64,000 nucleotides of DNA, from positions 992,001-1,056,000 of the forward strand of contig NZ_FTPB01000004.1 in assembly GCF_900155595.1 (NCBI RefSeq). Reading direction: 5' to 3'. The stretch comes from Actinomyces mediterranea. GTDB taxonomy: Bacteria > Actinomycetota > Actinomycetes > Actinomycetales > Actinomycetaceae. Numbering within the stretch: the stretch's first letter is position 1; every line of letters begins with the position of its first letter. Below the pieces are notes generated by a model. That model was not told the DNA's origin. It made no database searches and saw nothing but the letters and a program-made list of their open reading frames with translations. The position numbers were made by a program, and so were the translations under genes. Shown here piece after piece: positions 34,860 to 44,742 of the stretch.

Positions 34860-37800
34860 CAGCTAGGCCCCCGACCGAGGTCTCCTTGCACTTCGACCCG
34901 AGTTGGACCTCTTTAGTGTGCCAGCGCCACGATGATTGTTTGGACAGCGGGATCGAACTGAGGTGCGGTGGTTAAACGGTTTCCGTTGATGAGGATGGTG
35001 ACGTCTTGGAGCGGGCGTAGAGTTCGGATGATCTTCTTGATGTTCATGCCGGTGGCGTCTTGGAAGTAGCGGGCGACGGCCAGGGCCGCCATGACCACAG
35101 TGAGGTGCGCTTCGATTGCGTCCCTGGTGTGGTGGAAGATCAGGCGGACTCGTAGGTCGGTTTGAACATGCGGAAGTGCTGCTCGGCGTGCCACAGGTCG
35201 TGGTAGCTGGCGATGACCTCATTGACGGACATCATGCTGGCTTTGATGTTGGTGACGTAGCCTTTCAACCCGACTAAGGAACGGGCTCTGGCGAGGGTTT
35301 TCTCGTCGATGCGGACGCCGGAGCGGATGGTGGTGACAAAGCGCGGGGATTTTGGGCCTTCTGTTGTTTCCGTGGGTCAGGGGCGGGTCTAGGTGGGGTG
35401 GGTGGTGTCCGCCGAGGGTGAGTAGGGCGAAGGTGGCGAGGTGGTCGGTGTTGTGGAATCCGTAGGCGATGCGGGTGATGAGTCGGATTTTGGTGTTGAT
35501 GGATTCGATGCGCCCGTTGCTCAGGTGATGTTCGATGACGGCCAGGATGCGGGGTTTGTAGTGTCGGATGGCGCGTCCTAGGTCGACGAATTGTCGGATT
35601 CGGCACCGGCTTGCCCATGCTAACCAGCGATCTAGGGCTGTTTGAGCGTGTGCGTGGTCGAGGGTGAAGATGACGCGTAGGCCTTCTTTGAGCAGGTAGG
35701 CCCGGTACAGCTTGGGGTCGGTGCGCGCGATCCCGGCGAGTTTGGTCTGCTGGTTACTGGTGAGGTCTTCGGGGTTCTTCCACAGGGCATACCGGCAGTT
35801 CTTCAGCGCTTTGGCCGTCTCGGTGGCGGGCCGGGCTGGTGCGTTCTTAGCGGACCTGCCTCAGGGGCGTTTGGGCTCATTCTTGGCTGCCTTTCGAGCT
35901 TGGTTCCATGCTGGGCGGCGTACTTCGTCGAGCGCGTCGGTGGCCCATTCGACGACGTAGAACGGGTCAACGCATCACAGGGCGTTCGAGCAGCGTTTCT
36001 TGACGACCTCGTCAATCCATCGGGCGCCGTCTGCGCTGACATGGGTGATCGTGGCACACCTGCCCGTCTGGGATGCTTCGAGCTGGGTGAAGAAGGACTC
36101 TAGGGTCTTTGTGGTGCGCCCGGGAACCATCCACACCAAGCATCCCGTATCGTGGCATACGACCACGGTCAAATACTTATGACCCCCTTCTTGTAACTGA
36201 TCTCGTCAACGCCGATACAGCCTAGGCCCGCGAAGAAGTCCACACCCTTTGCGGTATCGACCCACACCCTAAAGACAATGAATCCGACCGCACGCCAAGC
36301 GATACGCCTCAACTGACACACTGCCGACTTCGATGTCACGGTCGCCAGCCAAGCGACCTCAAAGTCGAAGAACCTCGCGTAACCAGCGCCGTGACGAGCC
36401 CAAGGCACCTAGGCGACAATCACCCCATGGTCGGAGCATCTCACACACGGCGCGCCAGCTTCGACCCAAACTCGGATCGTTCCCAAATCCAATCCCCCCC
36501 CCACCGGCGTCGTTCCTCCCCCTAGCCATACAACGGAACCCGCGCCCCGCATAAACCACACCGGGGTTTAAGGCACCCGGAAACCCGCACACGAACAACC
36601 AGCGCCCACTTAACCAAGTCGAAATCCGTGTCCTCAACAATCGTATCCTCATCGACTCCGAGGACCCCACACCATAAACTTGCTTCCCGCACGCCGTTCT
36701 CCGCATCTCGTAACTGACCTTCAACAAGCCAAAAACGCAGACCAGAAAACAGCATGCTCCCACCTAGACCCGCCCCACCACCTACAGATCAGTCACAAGA
36801 GCCGGATTTTGCCCGTTTTTGGCCGGCGACCACGGCCCGTGCTTTGTCCTCCTGGGCGGCCAGGGTCCGCATGTCACGGGCGGCTCGCTTAGCGGAATAC
36901 GCCCATACCGTCCGCCATGAGCGCGGGGTGGCGTCCGGGTCCTACACCGGCTCGGCGCGGACCGTGACGGTGTTCTCTGGTGCGGCGTTCGCGTGGCGTG
37001 GGATCAAAGTGTCGATCACCTGCCCGTCAGCAAAGGGGTCCCTGTGCCAATAGAAGCGGGAGGCCAGGTCCCCGGGGGCCTTGGCGAGGCGCCGCCCCGA
37101 CGATGAACCGTAGGCCCGCCGCATCCAGGTCACCCAGGTTCGAGGCGCTCATCACCGCGGCGTCAGCGACCACCACCATGTCCGCAACCTCGTGGCGAGT
37201 CTGGAAAGCGTCAATGGTAGGAGATCAGTATCTTCGTCTCGGCCGTGTCCCCTCCCAACACGACACCTCCAAAGGAAAGCCGACCCTCTCCACGAGGAGG
37301 CCAACCACAACCTGCGGATCCACCCGCCGTCCCTTCGAATATCCGACCTTGCGCAACTCGTCTTCCTTCTCCGCCTCGAAACTAGAGTGTCGTCACGTCG
37401 TATAAGACCAACGACAGGCCCCCACCCGAGGTAGCATGGGCGAACCACGCGCGCGACCCGACCCCGATAATCATCCCTATTCGCCCGCTGGAGGGCGTTG
37501 AAGTACGGACGCTCGAACACTCGACCCCCACCTCACCCAGGACACACACCACGTCCTGCTTCAACGACCGCTCGATAATCCGGGCAAACTCCCTGAATGC
37601 CTTATCGACGAGCTCATCGAACCCGAGACGCGCGTACGCGGATTCCAGAATCTCCCACAGCCAGCGCGACCGCTTCCCCGTGATCAGCTCTGCTCCCGGT
37701 GCCCCGGTGTCAAAAACATCCAACACCCCCTGATCCGGATGAAAACGCTCCTGCGCGACCTCAACAAGAGTGGCTAGCTCAGCCTCACTATGAGCCGTGC

Positions 37801-37990
37801 CGACATGCTCGATCAGCCGGTTCGTCCGCCCCACCTTTTCTACAATCTGCACAGCAGTGCCGCCACCGTTGCAGACTTTGCAGACGAAAGGGCTCACACC
37901 CCGATCCCACGACCCGAATAAGTGATCTAAACCAGCATCATCACACACCCTGACCAGCACAAACATGCACCGAATAAGCAAAACCCACCA
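34860..37990 (-). mobile_element. IS1634-type element split by an ISL3-type element
   Basis: The 5' part (37981 down to 36812, minus) reads AVQIVEKVGRTNRLIEHVGT, LITGKRSRWLWEILESAYAR, GGGLSLVLYDVTTL and WRTVWAYSAKRAARDMRTLA; the 3' part (35346 to about 34910) reads FVTTIRSGVRIDEKTLARAR, SLVGLKGYVTNIKASM, IFHHTRDAIEAHLTVVMAAL and KKIIRTLRPLQDVTI. Joined, they form one IS1634/IS4-type transposase. It has several frameshifts of its own. The break coincides exactly with the 8-bp duplication around the ISL3 insertion. Confidence 0.8.
35355..36803 (-). mobile_element. ISL3-family element with terminal inverted repeats and 8-bp target duplication
   Basis: The minus strand encodes CGLCGARVPLY, VPWARHGAGYARFF-like sequence, FAGLGCIGVDEISYKKG, TVVVCHDTGCLVWMVPGRTT, ITHVSADGARWIDEVV and SNGRIESINTKIRLITRIAY, a complete but frameshifted ISL3 transposase. 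The ends are ggccttctgttg at 35355 and, inverted, ggctcttgtgac at 36803, and further in both share ggggcgggtctaggtggg. GGATTTTG flanks the element on both sides (35347-35354 and 36804-36811), the 8-bp duplication expected for ISL3. Confidence 0.85.
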
Positions 37991-38034
37991 AAGTTACAGG
38001 AGTCAATCCTAACTGCGAAGAGCCTCAAAACCCT

Positions 38035-38290
38035 GCGCCCCTACAAGAAATCACGGTCCGGATCGGTGGCCACGAACACCAGGCAGCACACCCCATTCCG
38101 CCCGAAACCGCCGCCCTTCTGAACGCCATTCACGGCGATCCAAATGACACACCCCGGTGGCACGAGTCAGGTGGAACAGTCCTTCCGCATGGCTAAGACC
38201 GACCTCGCCGTCCGAGCCGTGTTCCACCACGCCCGCGAATCGATCGAGGCCCATCTGACCATCGTGTTCACCGCACTGCCCTCCCCCGAG
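38035..38290 (+). mobile_element. Scrambled C-terminal pieces of a second IS1634-type transposase
   Basis: At about 38050-38130 one frame reads LQEITVRIGGHEHQAAHPIP, the tail of such transposases, and at 38160-38275 another reads VEQSFRMAKTDLAVRAVFHH and ARESIEAHLTIVFTAL, which should precede it. The inverted order shows rearrangement. Nothing else is recognisable between 37990 and 38358. Confidence 0.65.
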
Positions 38291-38358
38291 CCCGACGCCC
38301 ACTCCATCCTCAACCACCTACCTGGTTACTAGAGAGATCCAAGTCAGGAAAAAGATCG

Positions 38359-39285
38359 TCACCGCATCAGGGCGTGACTGACCATGGTCTCCAGAGCGTC
38401 GTCGAGGTCGTCTGCTTCAATGAGCGATTCGAGCCCCTCGCGATCGATCATTACGACACACATATCTTGAGTAGAGAACCGGAGCTCCTGGAGTCTTGCA
38501 TCTTCGGTAAATCCAGCGAGAGAGACAAGGAAAGCAATTCGCGAAGTACCTCGTTTCGTCTGAAGCTTGGTTAGTAGAACAGACATCATCTGCTGCGAGG
38601 CCTTCTCCGCTCGATTTTTCGCCTCAACCAACATGAAGGGCACGCCCGACTTTTGCCACACACGAGGGCTAAAATTGTCGATCTGAAGAACAAGGTCGAT
38701 CTCTTCTGTCTCCGTTCTATAGTTCCGTTCAACCACTCTCAGATCGTTGACCTGCGCGAACAGAAATACGAGCAGAGCCTCCAAGCGTCGACCACGCTCT
38801 TGGGATGTTCCCTCTCCAACTTTCGCCCAGGCACTTCGGCCAATCTCACGTCGGGACTCCGGAGACAAAGGTACACCGATATCCGTTAGGGCAATCAGAA
38901 TATTTCGAGGCTTGAGTTGTCGATAGTCAACGTAATCATCGACCACCAGCACTTCGGCTTCGATGCTCACGAGGAAGTTGGTGACGTCCGGTTTAAAGAG
39001 AGCGGCAATTGGAAGAGCCACGGTCACAGCAATATCACACGGGACGGCGAGCAGAAGGCGATCCTTCACGAACCGAGGGAGCTCCTCCTGAAGGAAGACA
39101 TAGAGGAGGCGCTTCCGATCATTAGATACAGCAGATGGGCGCCATTTCTTGCTGCCCAGAGTTACCTCAACATCACGCTCCCAATCTCCTCCATCCGCCG
39201 ATGCGCAAATCGCAGCGATGGTCGACTCAATATCTCGATAATCTACCCGCTTGCCGACAGCCGGATCGCCCAAAATGTCCTCCAT
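38359..39285 (-). CDS. PD-(D/E)XK nuclease, third gene of a methyltransferase-ParB-nuclease operon
   Basis: 308 residues from ATG 39285, chosen because AAAGGA lies 7 nt upstream and just past the ParB stop; an earlier in-frame ATG at 39324 has no ribosome site. The C-terminal half has a restriction-type fold: Glu in RRLEALLVFLFAQV (about 169), Asp in TEEIDLVLQID (about 197) and E-x-K in FMLVEAKNRAEKASQQ (about 222-224). The N-terminal half is mixed alpha/beta with no family I recognise (LPIAALFKPDVTNFLVSIEA). Likely the cleaving subunit of a restriction-like system with the two upstream genes. Confidence 0.75.
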   Translation of the reverse strand: MEDILGDPAVGKRVDYRDIESTIAAICASADGGDWERDVEVTLGSKKWRPSAVSNDRKRLLYVFLQEELPRFVKDRLLLAVPCDIAVTVALPIAALFKPDVTNFLVSIEAEVLVVDDYVDYRQLKPRNILIALTDIGVPLSPESRREIGRSAWAKVGEGTSQERGRRLEALLVFLFAQVNDLRVVERNYRTETEEIDLVLQIDNFSPRVWQKSGVPFMLVEAKNRAEKASQQMMSVLLTKLQTKRGTSRIAFLVSLAGFTEDARLQELRFSTQDMCVVMIDREGLESLIEADDLDDALETMVSHALMR

Positions 39286-39301
39286 GTCGAATTCCTTTGA
39301 C

Positions 39302-40327
39302 TCAGGCGGATGTCGCATCGGCATTGAGGAGTGCAGTCAACTGGGCAATCAGATCATGTCCCAATCGCTTAACCTCATCGTTGTCTGCGGTGCCAGCGGT
39401 CTGCGAGAGGAGTCGACTGAACACAGCAATCATTGACGAAGTACGGCGACCAAGTCTATCTACTTCGACCATCATTTGGACAGTGTCCTCGTAGGCATCG
39501 TCAATGGTTACGTCCGACTTTTCGATGAGATCGCGAATAGACGCATCAATAGTTGATTCGCCAGTGCCGTTCTCTTCGGCATCTTGGGCTGCAAACCTAA
39601 TGATCGGCGAAACTTTACGCAAACTCACCGTGTCAGTAATGACATGATCGAGTCTCTTCTGAACGAATGCCGCACTCACCTTATCTTCGCCGAACTCTTT
39701 CAAGATTGCCGGCCGCTTTCTCCTAAGGACATCGACGACATTCTTCTTCAACTCCCAGAAGAAGTTCAGCGGGATCGTTTCTTCACGAATATAGTTCTGC
39801 CACTCATCAGGCAGGGTCACGATATACCGCAACTGCCGAACTCGTTCCATTGAGAGCCCCGTAAGATCTCGCAACTCGGAGTCATTGGCTTCGCGCCCTT
39901 CCAGTTTCTCGATCTCTTTCGCGAGGCGTTGCAGCGCTTTGGCTGTAGGAATGTCACGCCAAGGCTCCCGGATCAGATGAATATTGAACATCTGTTGGAG
40001 CACTTCGCGCTCGCTGCGCTCCTTCGTGATGAGGGCAGGGATCGTCACATGCCCTAGATCCCGCGAACAACGGTAGCGGCGCTCACCGTCCACGAGAACA
40101 TACTTGTCATTCCGTGGGTAGACAACGATAGGGACAAGTACGCCTTCCTGGTCAATTGACCCCGTGAGGCGATCAAGTTCATCTTGAGGAAAGTCAAGCC
40201 GGGGATTGGCATTATTCGGCACGATGTCCGAGATCCTTAGCTCGCGCAGCTCAGCAGTTGAGTTGAGTGACTGTTCGACTGCTACACGGTCGGTCGGCGT
40301 AACAGCTTCCTCAGAGTGTGCAGACAT
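39302..40327 (-). CDS. ParB/Spo0J-like protein, second gene of the methyltransferase-ParB-nuclease operon
   Basis: 341 residues from ATG 40327 (GGAG 7 nt upstream), overlapping the methyltransferase stop by 17 bp. N-terminal ParB/Srx domain: LRELRISDIVPNNANPRLDF, IVVYPRNDKYVLVDGERRYR (GERRYR at 81-86, the nucleotide-binding loop), then an HTH (NDSELRDLTGLSMERVRQLR). The C-terminal 150 residues are helical and unlike partition ParBs (IDASIRDLIEKSDVTIDDAY). No ParA gene is adjacent, so plasmid partition is unlikely; ParB-type domains can also be CTP switches or nucleases, and here it may specify sites or load the nuclease. Confidence 0.8.
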   Translation of the reverse strand: MSAHSEEAVTPTDRVAVEQSLNSTAELRELRISDIVPNNANPRLDFPQDELDRLTGSIDQEGVLVPIVVYPRNDKYVLVDGERRYRCSRDLGHVTIPALITKERSEREVLQQMFNIHLIREPWRDIPTAKALQRLAKEIEKLEGREANDSELRDLTGLSMERVRQLRYIVTLPDEWQNYIREETIPLNFFWELKKNVVDVLRRKRPAILKEFGEDKVSAAFVQKRLDHVITDTVSLRKVSPIIRFAAQDAEENGTGESTIDASIRDLIEKSDVTIDDAYEDTVQMMVEVDRLGRRTSSMIAVFSRLLSQTAGTADNDEVKRLGHDLIAQLTALLNADATSA

Positions 40328-41513
40328 AGAGGTTCTCCGTTGCCAGTTTCTTAGATGTTCCTGTTGATCCACCCATTGTCGAGTGGTTTGCATTGAATGA
40401 CAACGTGTCCACTTCCGCAAAATACTCGCCTGCGATGTCGGCAACGGTGAGGTCACATGCTGCTAGCAGTCCAGCGGAAGGGTAACTGACCACAAGCGGC
40501 ACTCGCATTCTGGCGACGTTCCGACAAAGATCGTGGAATGAGGATACGACTGCGCTCTTCAACGAGAATCCGGTTGTAAAACGGTCTGAGCGATTGCGCC
40601 CCACCCCACTGGCGTCCGGATAGTCATATCTATAGAGCGTTTCATACACGTGGTAATAGCGGCTGTACTGATCTTTCGTATATGGAGGATCAGCGTAGAC
40701 AACTCCGATATCGTCGAGCTGACCGGCACTCACTAGATCAAGCGCATCGCCAACGTACACCGAGTTTCCAGATCTCCATTCTTCGGATCCAACAAGCGAC
40801 ACGGCACGCAACGCTTCGGCAAACTCATCCCACACCGAGCGCCCCCAGATACGAACGATACGTGCATGCGCTGAGTCGGAATTTGGACGAAGGTATTGGG
40901 CCGTATGTCCCGGCGCATTGATCAGTACTGAGGTTGCCGAGATCCAAGCGCCTAGGAGCCAATCCCGGTCATCAAGGTGGTCGTCGCCATCAATCGCTGC
41001 TCGGATCGAATCCACTTCGATCGCTTGGCGCAAACTCAAGTATCCTGCTGAAAAATATAGAGAAGCAAGTTCGTAATGATGACTGGTACTTGACACTGCG
41101 GCAGCACGTGCGGCGCGCCTATGGGACGCGGAGTTGACGACATGCTTTGCGTGCTGCATATACGATTTCAACGCACTACGATCGCCCGTAATGGCAGAAT
41201 CTTCGGCAGCTAATTGGTCAGCATATTTTACCTCAAGTTCAGCGTAACGAGATTTGAATATCGGCTGCAATCTGGAAACCGTAGACACTGCATCCGCAGA
41301 TCGCCGGAGCGCTGTGAATCGAGCGCGCGAAATAGAGGCCGTAAAGCTGAGTGCATCGTTTGTTACTACCGATGTCGTGTCGCGCAGACTCTCCGCGACG
41401 CTCCCCATACCCGAGAACAGGTCAACTGCCCTACCTTGGCTCGCGAGGCTCGCAATCGTGTCACGGACGGGGTTGGCCATATGGCGCTTCGTCCCCATGT
41501 ACCGCACCACCAT
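40311..41513 (-). CDS. D12-class DNA adenine methyltransferase, first gene of the operon
   Basis: 400 residues; AAGGAGAG lies 7 nt before ATG 41513. RYMGTKRHMANPV opens like Dam/D12 enzymes, motif I (S-adenosylmethionine binding) is AVDLFSGMGSVAESL (FSGMGS at 33-38) and the catalytic motif IV is VVYADPPYTKDQYSRYYHVY (DPPY at 275-278). The 230 residues between them are larger than in Dam and may hold an unusual recognition domain. Product should be N6-methyladenine. With a nuclease two genes downstream in an overlapping operon it most likely protects the host in a restriction-like pair. Confidence 0.85.
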   Translation of the reverse strand: MVVRYMGTKRHMANPVRDTIASLASQGRAVDLFSGMGSVAESLRDTTSVVTNDALSFTASISRARFTALRRSADAVSTVSRLQPIFKSRYAELEVKYADQLAAEDSAITGDRSALKSYMQHAKHVVNSASHRRAARAAAVSSTSHHYELASLYFSAGYLSLRQAIEVDSIRAAIDGDDHLDDRDWLLGAWISATSVLINAPGHTAQYLRPNSDSAHARIVRIWGRSVWDEFAEALRAVSLVGSEEWRSGNSVYVGDALDLVSAGQLDDIGVVYADPPYTKDQYSRYYHVYETLYRYDYPDASGVGRNRSDRFTTGFSLKSAVVSSFHDLCRNVARMRVPLVVSYPSAGLLAACDLTVADIAGEYFAEVDTLSFNANHSTMGGSTGTSKKLATENLYVCTL

Positions 41514-41699
41514 GCGATCGCTCTCCTTATGTCAGGCGGCCATCCTCGCGGCCGCTCACTCGTACGGTATCGGAGCTCGCTGTTTCCTACGCGCTGCCAC
41601 GCCGTTTCACAATAGTCTCCTGGCTTCGCGCACAGACGCTCTAGCGTTGGTCGGTCAAGTCTTGTTGAGTGGTGTAATGGTTAGTGATCCTGGAGGTGG

Positions 41700-42369
41700 G
41701 GTTAGCTGGCGAGTGCGGGCATGGTGGTTTCCTGGCTGGTGGTGTCGGTGTCGGGTACGAGGCTCAGGCGGCAGCGGGTGAGGATGTCGAGGCCGAGGTA
41801 GCGGCGTCCTTCGGCCCATTCGTCGGTTTGTTCGGCCAGGACAGCTCCGACGAGACGAACGATCGCTGCGCGGTTGGGGAAGATGGCGACGGGGTCGGTG
41901 CGTCGGCGGATCTCGCGGTTCAACCGTTCGGTGGGGTTGTTCGACTAAAGCTGGTGCCAGACCTCGACCGGGAAACTGGTGAAAGCGAGGATGTCGGCTC
42001 TGGGGGCGTCGGGCTGGTCGTAAACCGAGTGGAGCATGGCCTTCACTGCTGGCCAGAGGCTTTTCGGGGTGATCACCATCAGGTTTGCTTGAGTAGTGAG
42101 TGCGGCAACGCTGCCACGATGCTCCCGGCAGGTTCGCCGCGACACTCTCTACGAGTCCTTGGTAGACGTCGGAGGTGACCAGCCGAACCCCGGTCAGCCC
42201 TCGGGCGACCAAGTCAGCGAAGAACTCGTTCCAGGCAGGGCCGGTCTCAGACGTGGCAACCCGCATGCCGAGGACTTCGCGGTGGCCATCAGCGTTGACC
42301 TCGACCGCGAGCATGACCACGGCGTTGACGACCGGGGCTTGTCGGTTCTTTTGTGTAAGTGGGTGTGGT
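41700..42369 (-). repeat. Left arm of a 670-bp inverted repeat (IS256-type transposase fragment)
   Basis: Minus strand reads VVNAVVMLAVEVNADGHREV, TSETGPAWNEFFADLVARGL, VRLVTSDVYQGLVESVAANL and, after a frameshift and a stop, [20 protein letters not shown] through TTMPALAS-stop: the C-terminal two thirds of an IS256-type transposase. All parts compared match the reverse complement of 44040-44709 with no length difference. Confidence 0.9.
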
Positions 42370-43735
42370 TAGAGGTAGGGGTTGATGTGGTCGGGGTAGG
42401 TGGCGGTGAGTTGGGTGGGGGCTTGTTTCCAGTCGTTGGTGGTCTTGGCTTGGATGAGGCGGGCCTTGGCTGTGCGCTTGTTGGCAGCCGTGTCAGCTTC
42501 TTTGGCCCGCTTGGCGGTACGTCGGTCCTCGATGTTGCAGATTGCCAGCCACAACAGCTTGATGGCCGCGGCGTCGTTGGGGAAATGACGGGGGTTGTTG
42601 GTGACCTTGCGCAGTTGGTAGTTCAGCGACTCGGTCGAGTTGGTCGTGTAGATGACGCGACGCACGGCGGGAAGGCTAGGAACGGCACGAATCTTTGCCA
42701 GGCCCTCTGCCAGGCCCCCACGGCGTCGGGATAGCGCACCCCCTAGGGGCGAGGACGCGAAGTCGGCCAGAGCCCCTGGGGCTGCGTCCTCGTTGACGAC
42801 CGTGTAGATGGGCGTGAGGGCGGCGGCGACCTTCTTGCAGTCCCCATAGGACACGAACCTCATCGAGGAGCGGATCAGGTGGACCAGGCAAGTCTGGACC
42901 AGGGAGTCGGGCCACGTCGCCTCGACGGCCTCAGCAAGGCCTGTCAGCCCGTCGCAGCACACGATCAGGACATCCCGCACGCCGCGGTTGACGAGCTCGG
43001 CGCACACGGCCGCCCACAACGAGGCGCCCTCGTCAGCCTGCACCCAAATCCCCAGGACGTGCGTGACACCCTCCATGTCGACCCCCACGGCAATATGGGC
43101 CGCCCTATTGGACATGCGTCCGCCGTCACAGACCTTGACGCGGATCGCGTCGAGGTAGACCACCGAGTAGAACTCCTCCAGCGGGCGGCTCCGCCACTGC
43201 AGGACGGTGTCGGCGACTGCGTCGGTGATGTTGCTGATCGTCCCCGCGGACAGGTCCACCCCGAGCGTGGAGTCCAGGTGGTGGCGGATCTCCCGCACCG
43301 TCATCCCGCCGGCGTACAGGCTGATGATCATGCCATCCAGCCCGTCCACGCCGACGCTGGCCCCCTTGCGCACCAGGCGGGGCATAAACGTGCCAGCGCG
43401 GTCCCGGGGGATCTCGATCTCGAAGGGGACCGACCTCAAAGTCCATCGTCTTCACGCTCATACCGTTGCGGGCGTTTCCCCTCGCCCGCGGCGTGCACTC
43501 GCCCTTATCGTAACCCAGATGGTCCGTCAGCTCGGCCTGCAAGCCCCCCTCTCCAAGGTGTCTTTGAGCAGCGCCGGAAGCAGACCATCGGCGCCTGTGA
43601 GCTCGACCTGGCCCACATCGATCTTGTCGAACAGGTCATCCAAGCCACCACAGGCCACAAACTCCTCCACCACCTTACGACCCACACCACCAGCAGCGGT
43701 CTTCTCATCAATCATGATCATCAGTGCCAAACCTC
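42369..43735 (-). mobile_element. IS256-family transposase, nearly full length but frameshifted
   Basis: The 356-residue frame (43439-42369) contains SVGVDGLDGMIISLYAGGMT, SVVYLDAIRVKVCDGGRMSN, AELVNRGVRDVLIVCCDGLT, TCLVHLIRSSMRFV and VIYTTNSTESLNYQLRKVTN, the full DDE domain. The N-terminus (from about 43730: KVVEEFVACGGLDDLF, LLPALLKDTLERG, LQAELTDHLGYDKGE) is in two other frames, broken near 43540 and 43440. Of a different IS256 subgroup from the flanking repeat arms. Confidence 0.85.
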
Positions 43736-43857
43736 CCAGAAAGGCTTACACAAACCACTAAACAGGCCCCGAGGCCCTGATCCACCCATAGCGACAGACA
43801 CCAGTACATCTCTTTTTGGCGTACTCACACGCGCTCCACGCCGTGGGAGTGAACCTC

Positions 43858-44030
43858 GGTCAGCACCGCGGGTGACAGCTACGACAACGCCTTGGCCAAG
43901 GACCATCAAACGGCCTGCACACGGGCCGAGCCCATCCACTCCCAACGCGTCTGGGAATCCACCAAAGCAGTCGAACTGGGGCCACGATAGGCTGTGGGCC
44001 CACTGTGGAACACCACCCACCCCCACGAAG
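43858..44030 (+). mobile_element. IS3 OrfB C-terminal remnant
   Basis: Plus strand reads STAGDSYDNALAKDHQTACT, IHSQRVWESTKAVELG and WNTTHPHEALSHHTHLH, the end of an IS3 integrase core (GDSYDNALAE...WWNxxRxHxxL). Ends where the right repeat arm starts. Confidence 0.75.
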
Positions 44031-44039
44031 CCCTGTCCC

Positions 44040-44709
44040 ACCACACCCACTTACACAAAAGAACCGACAAGCCCCGGTCGTCAACGCCGTGGTCATGCTC
44101 GCGGTCGAGGTCAACGCTGATGGCCACCGCGAAGTCCTCGGCATGCGGGTTGCCACGTCTGAGACCGGCCCTGCCTGGAACGAGTTCTTCGCTGACTTGG
44201 TCGCCCGAGGGCTGACCGGGGTTCGGCTGGTCACCTCCGACGTCTACCAAGGACTCGTAGAGAGTGTCGCGGCGAACCTGCCGGGAGCATCGTGGCAGCG
44301 TTGCCGCACTCACTACTCAAGCAAACCTGATGGTGATCACCCCGAAAAGCCTCTGGCCAGCAGTGAAGGCCATGCTCCACTCGGTTTACGACCAGCCCGA
44401 CGCCCCCAGAGCCGACATCCTCGCTTTCACCAGTTTCCCGGTCGAGGTCTGGCACCAGCTTTAGTCGAACAACCCCACCGAACGGTTGAACCGCGAGATC
44501 CGCCGACGCACCGACCCCGTCGCCATCTTCCCCAACCGCGCAGCGATCGTTCGTCTCGTCGGAGCTGTCCTGGCCGAACAAACCGACGAATGGGCCGAAG
44601 GACGCCGCTACCTCGGCCTCGACATCCTCACCCGCTGCCGCCTGAGCCTCGTACCCGACACCGACACCACCAGCCAGGAAACCACCATGCCCGCACTCGC
44701 CAGCTAACC
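44040..44709 (+). repeat. Right arm of the 670-bp inverted repeat
   Basis: Mirror image of 41700-42369 (paired positions sum to 86409 at both ends), carrying the same IS256-type fragment with the same frameshift and the same TAG before [12 protein letters not shown]. Shared lesions mean the copies arose from an already dead element. Confidence 0.9.
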
Positions 44710-44742
44710 TACACTGCCACCAAAACCTACACCAGACTCCAG

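Noticed and set aside
39302-40327. Chromosome- or plasmid-partition ParB
   Set aside because: No ParA gene is adjacent, no parS-like palindrome was noticed, and the C-terminus differs; its operon partners are a methylase and a nuclease.
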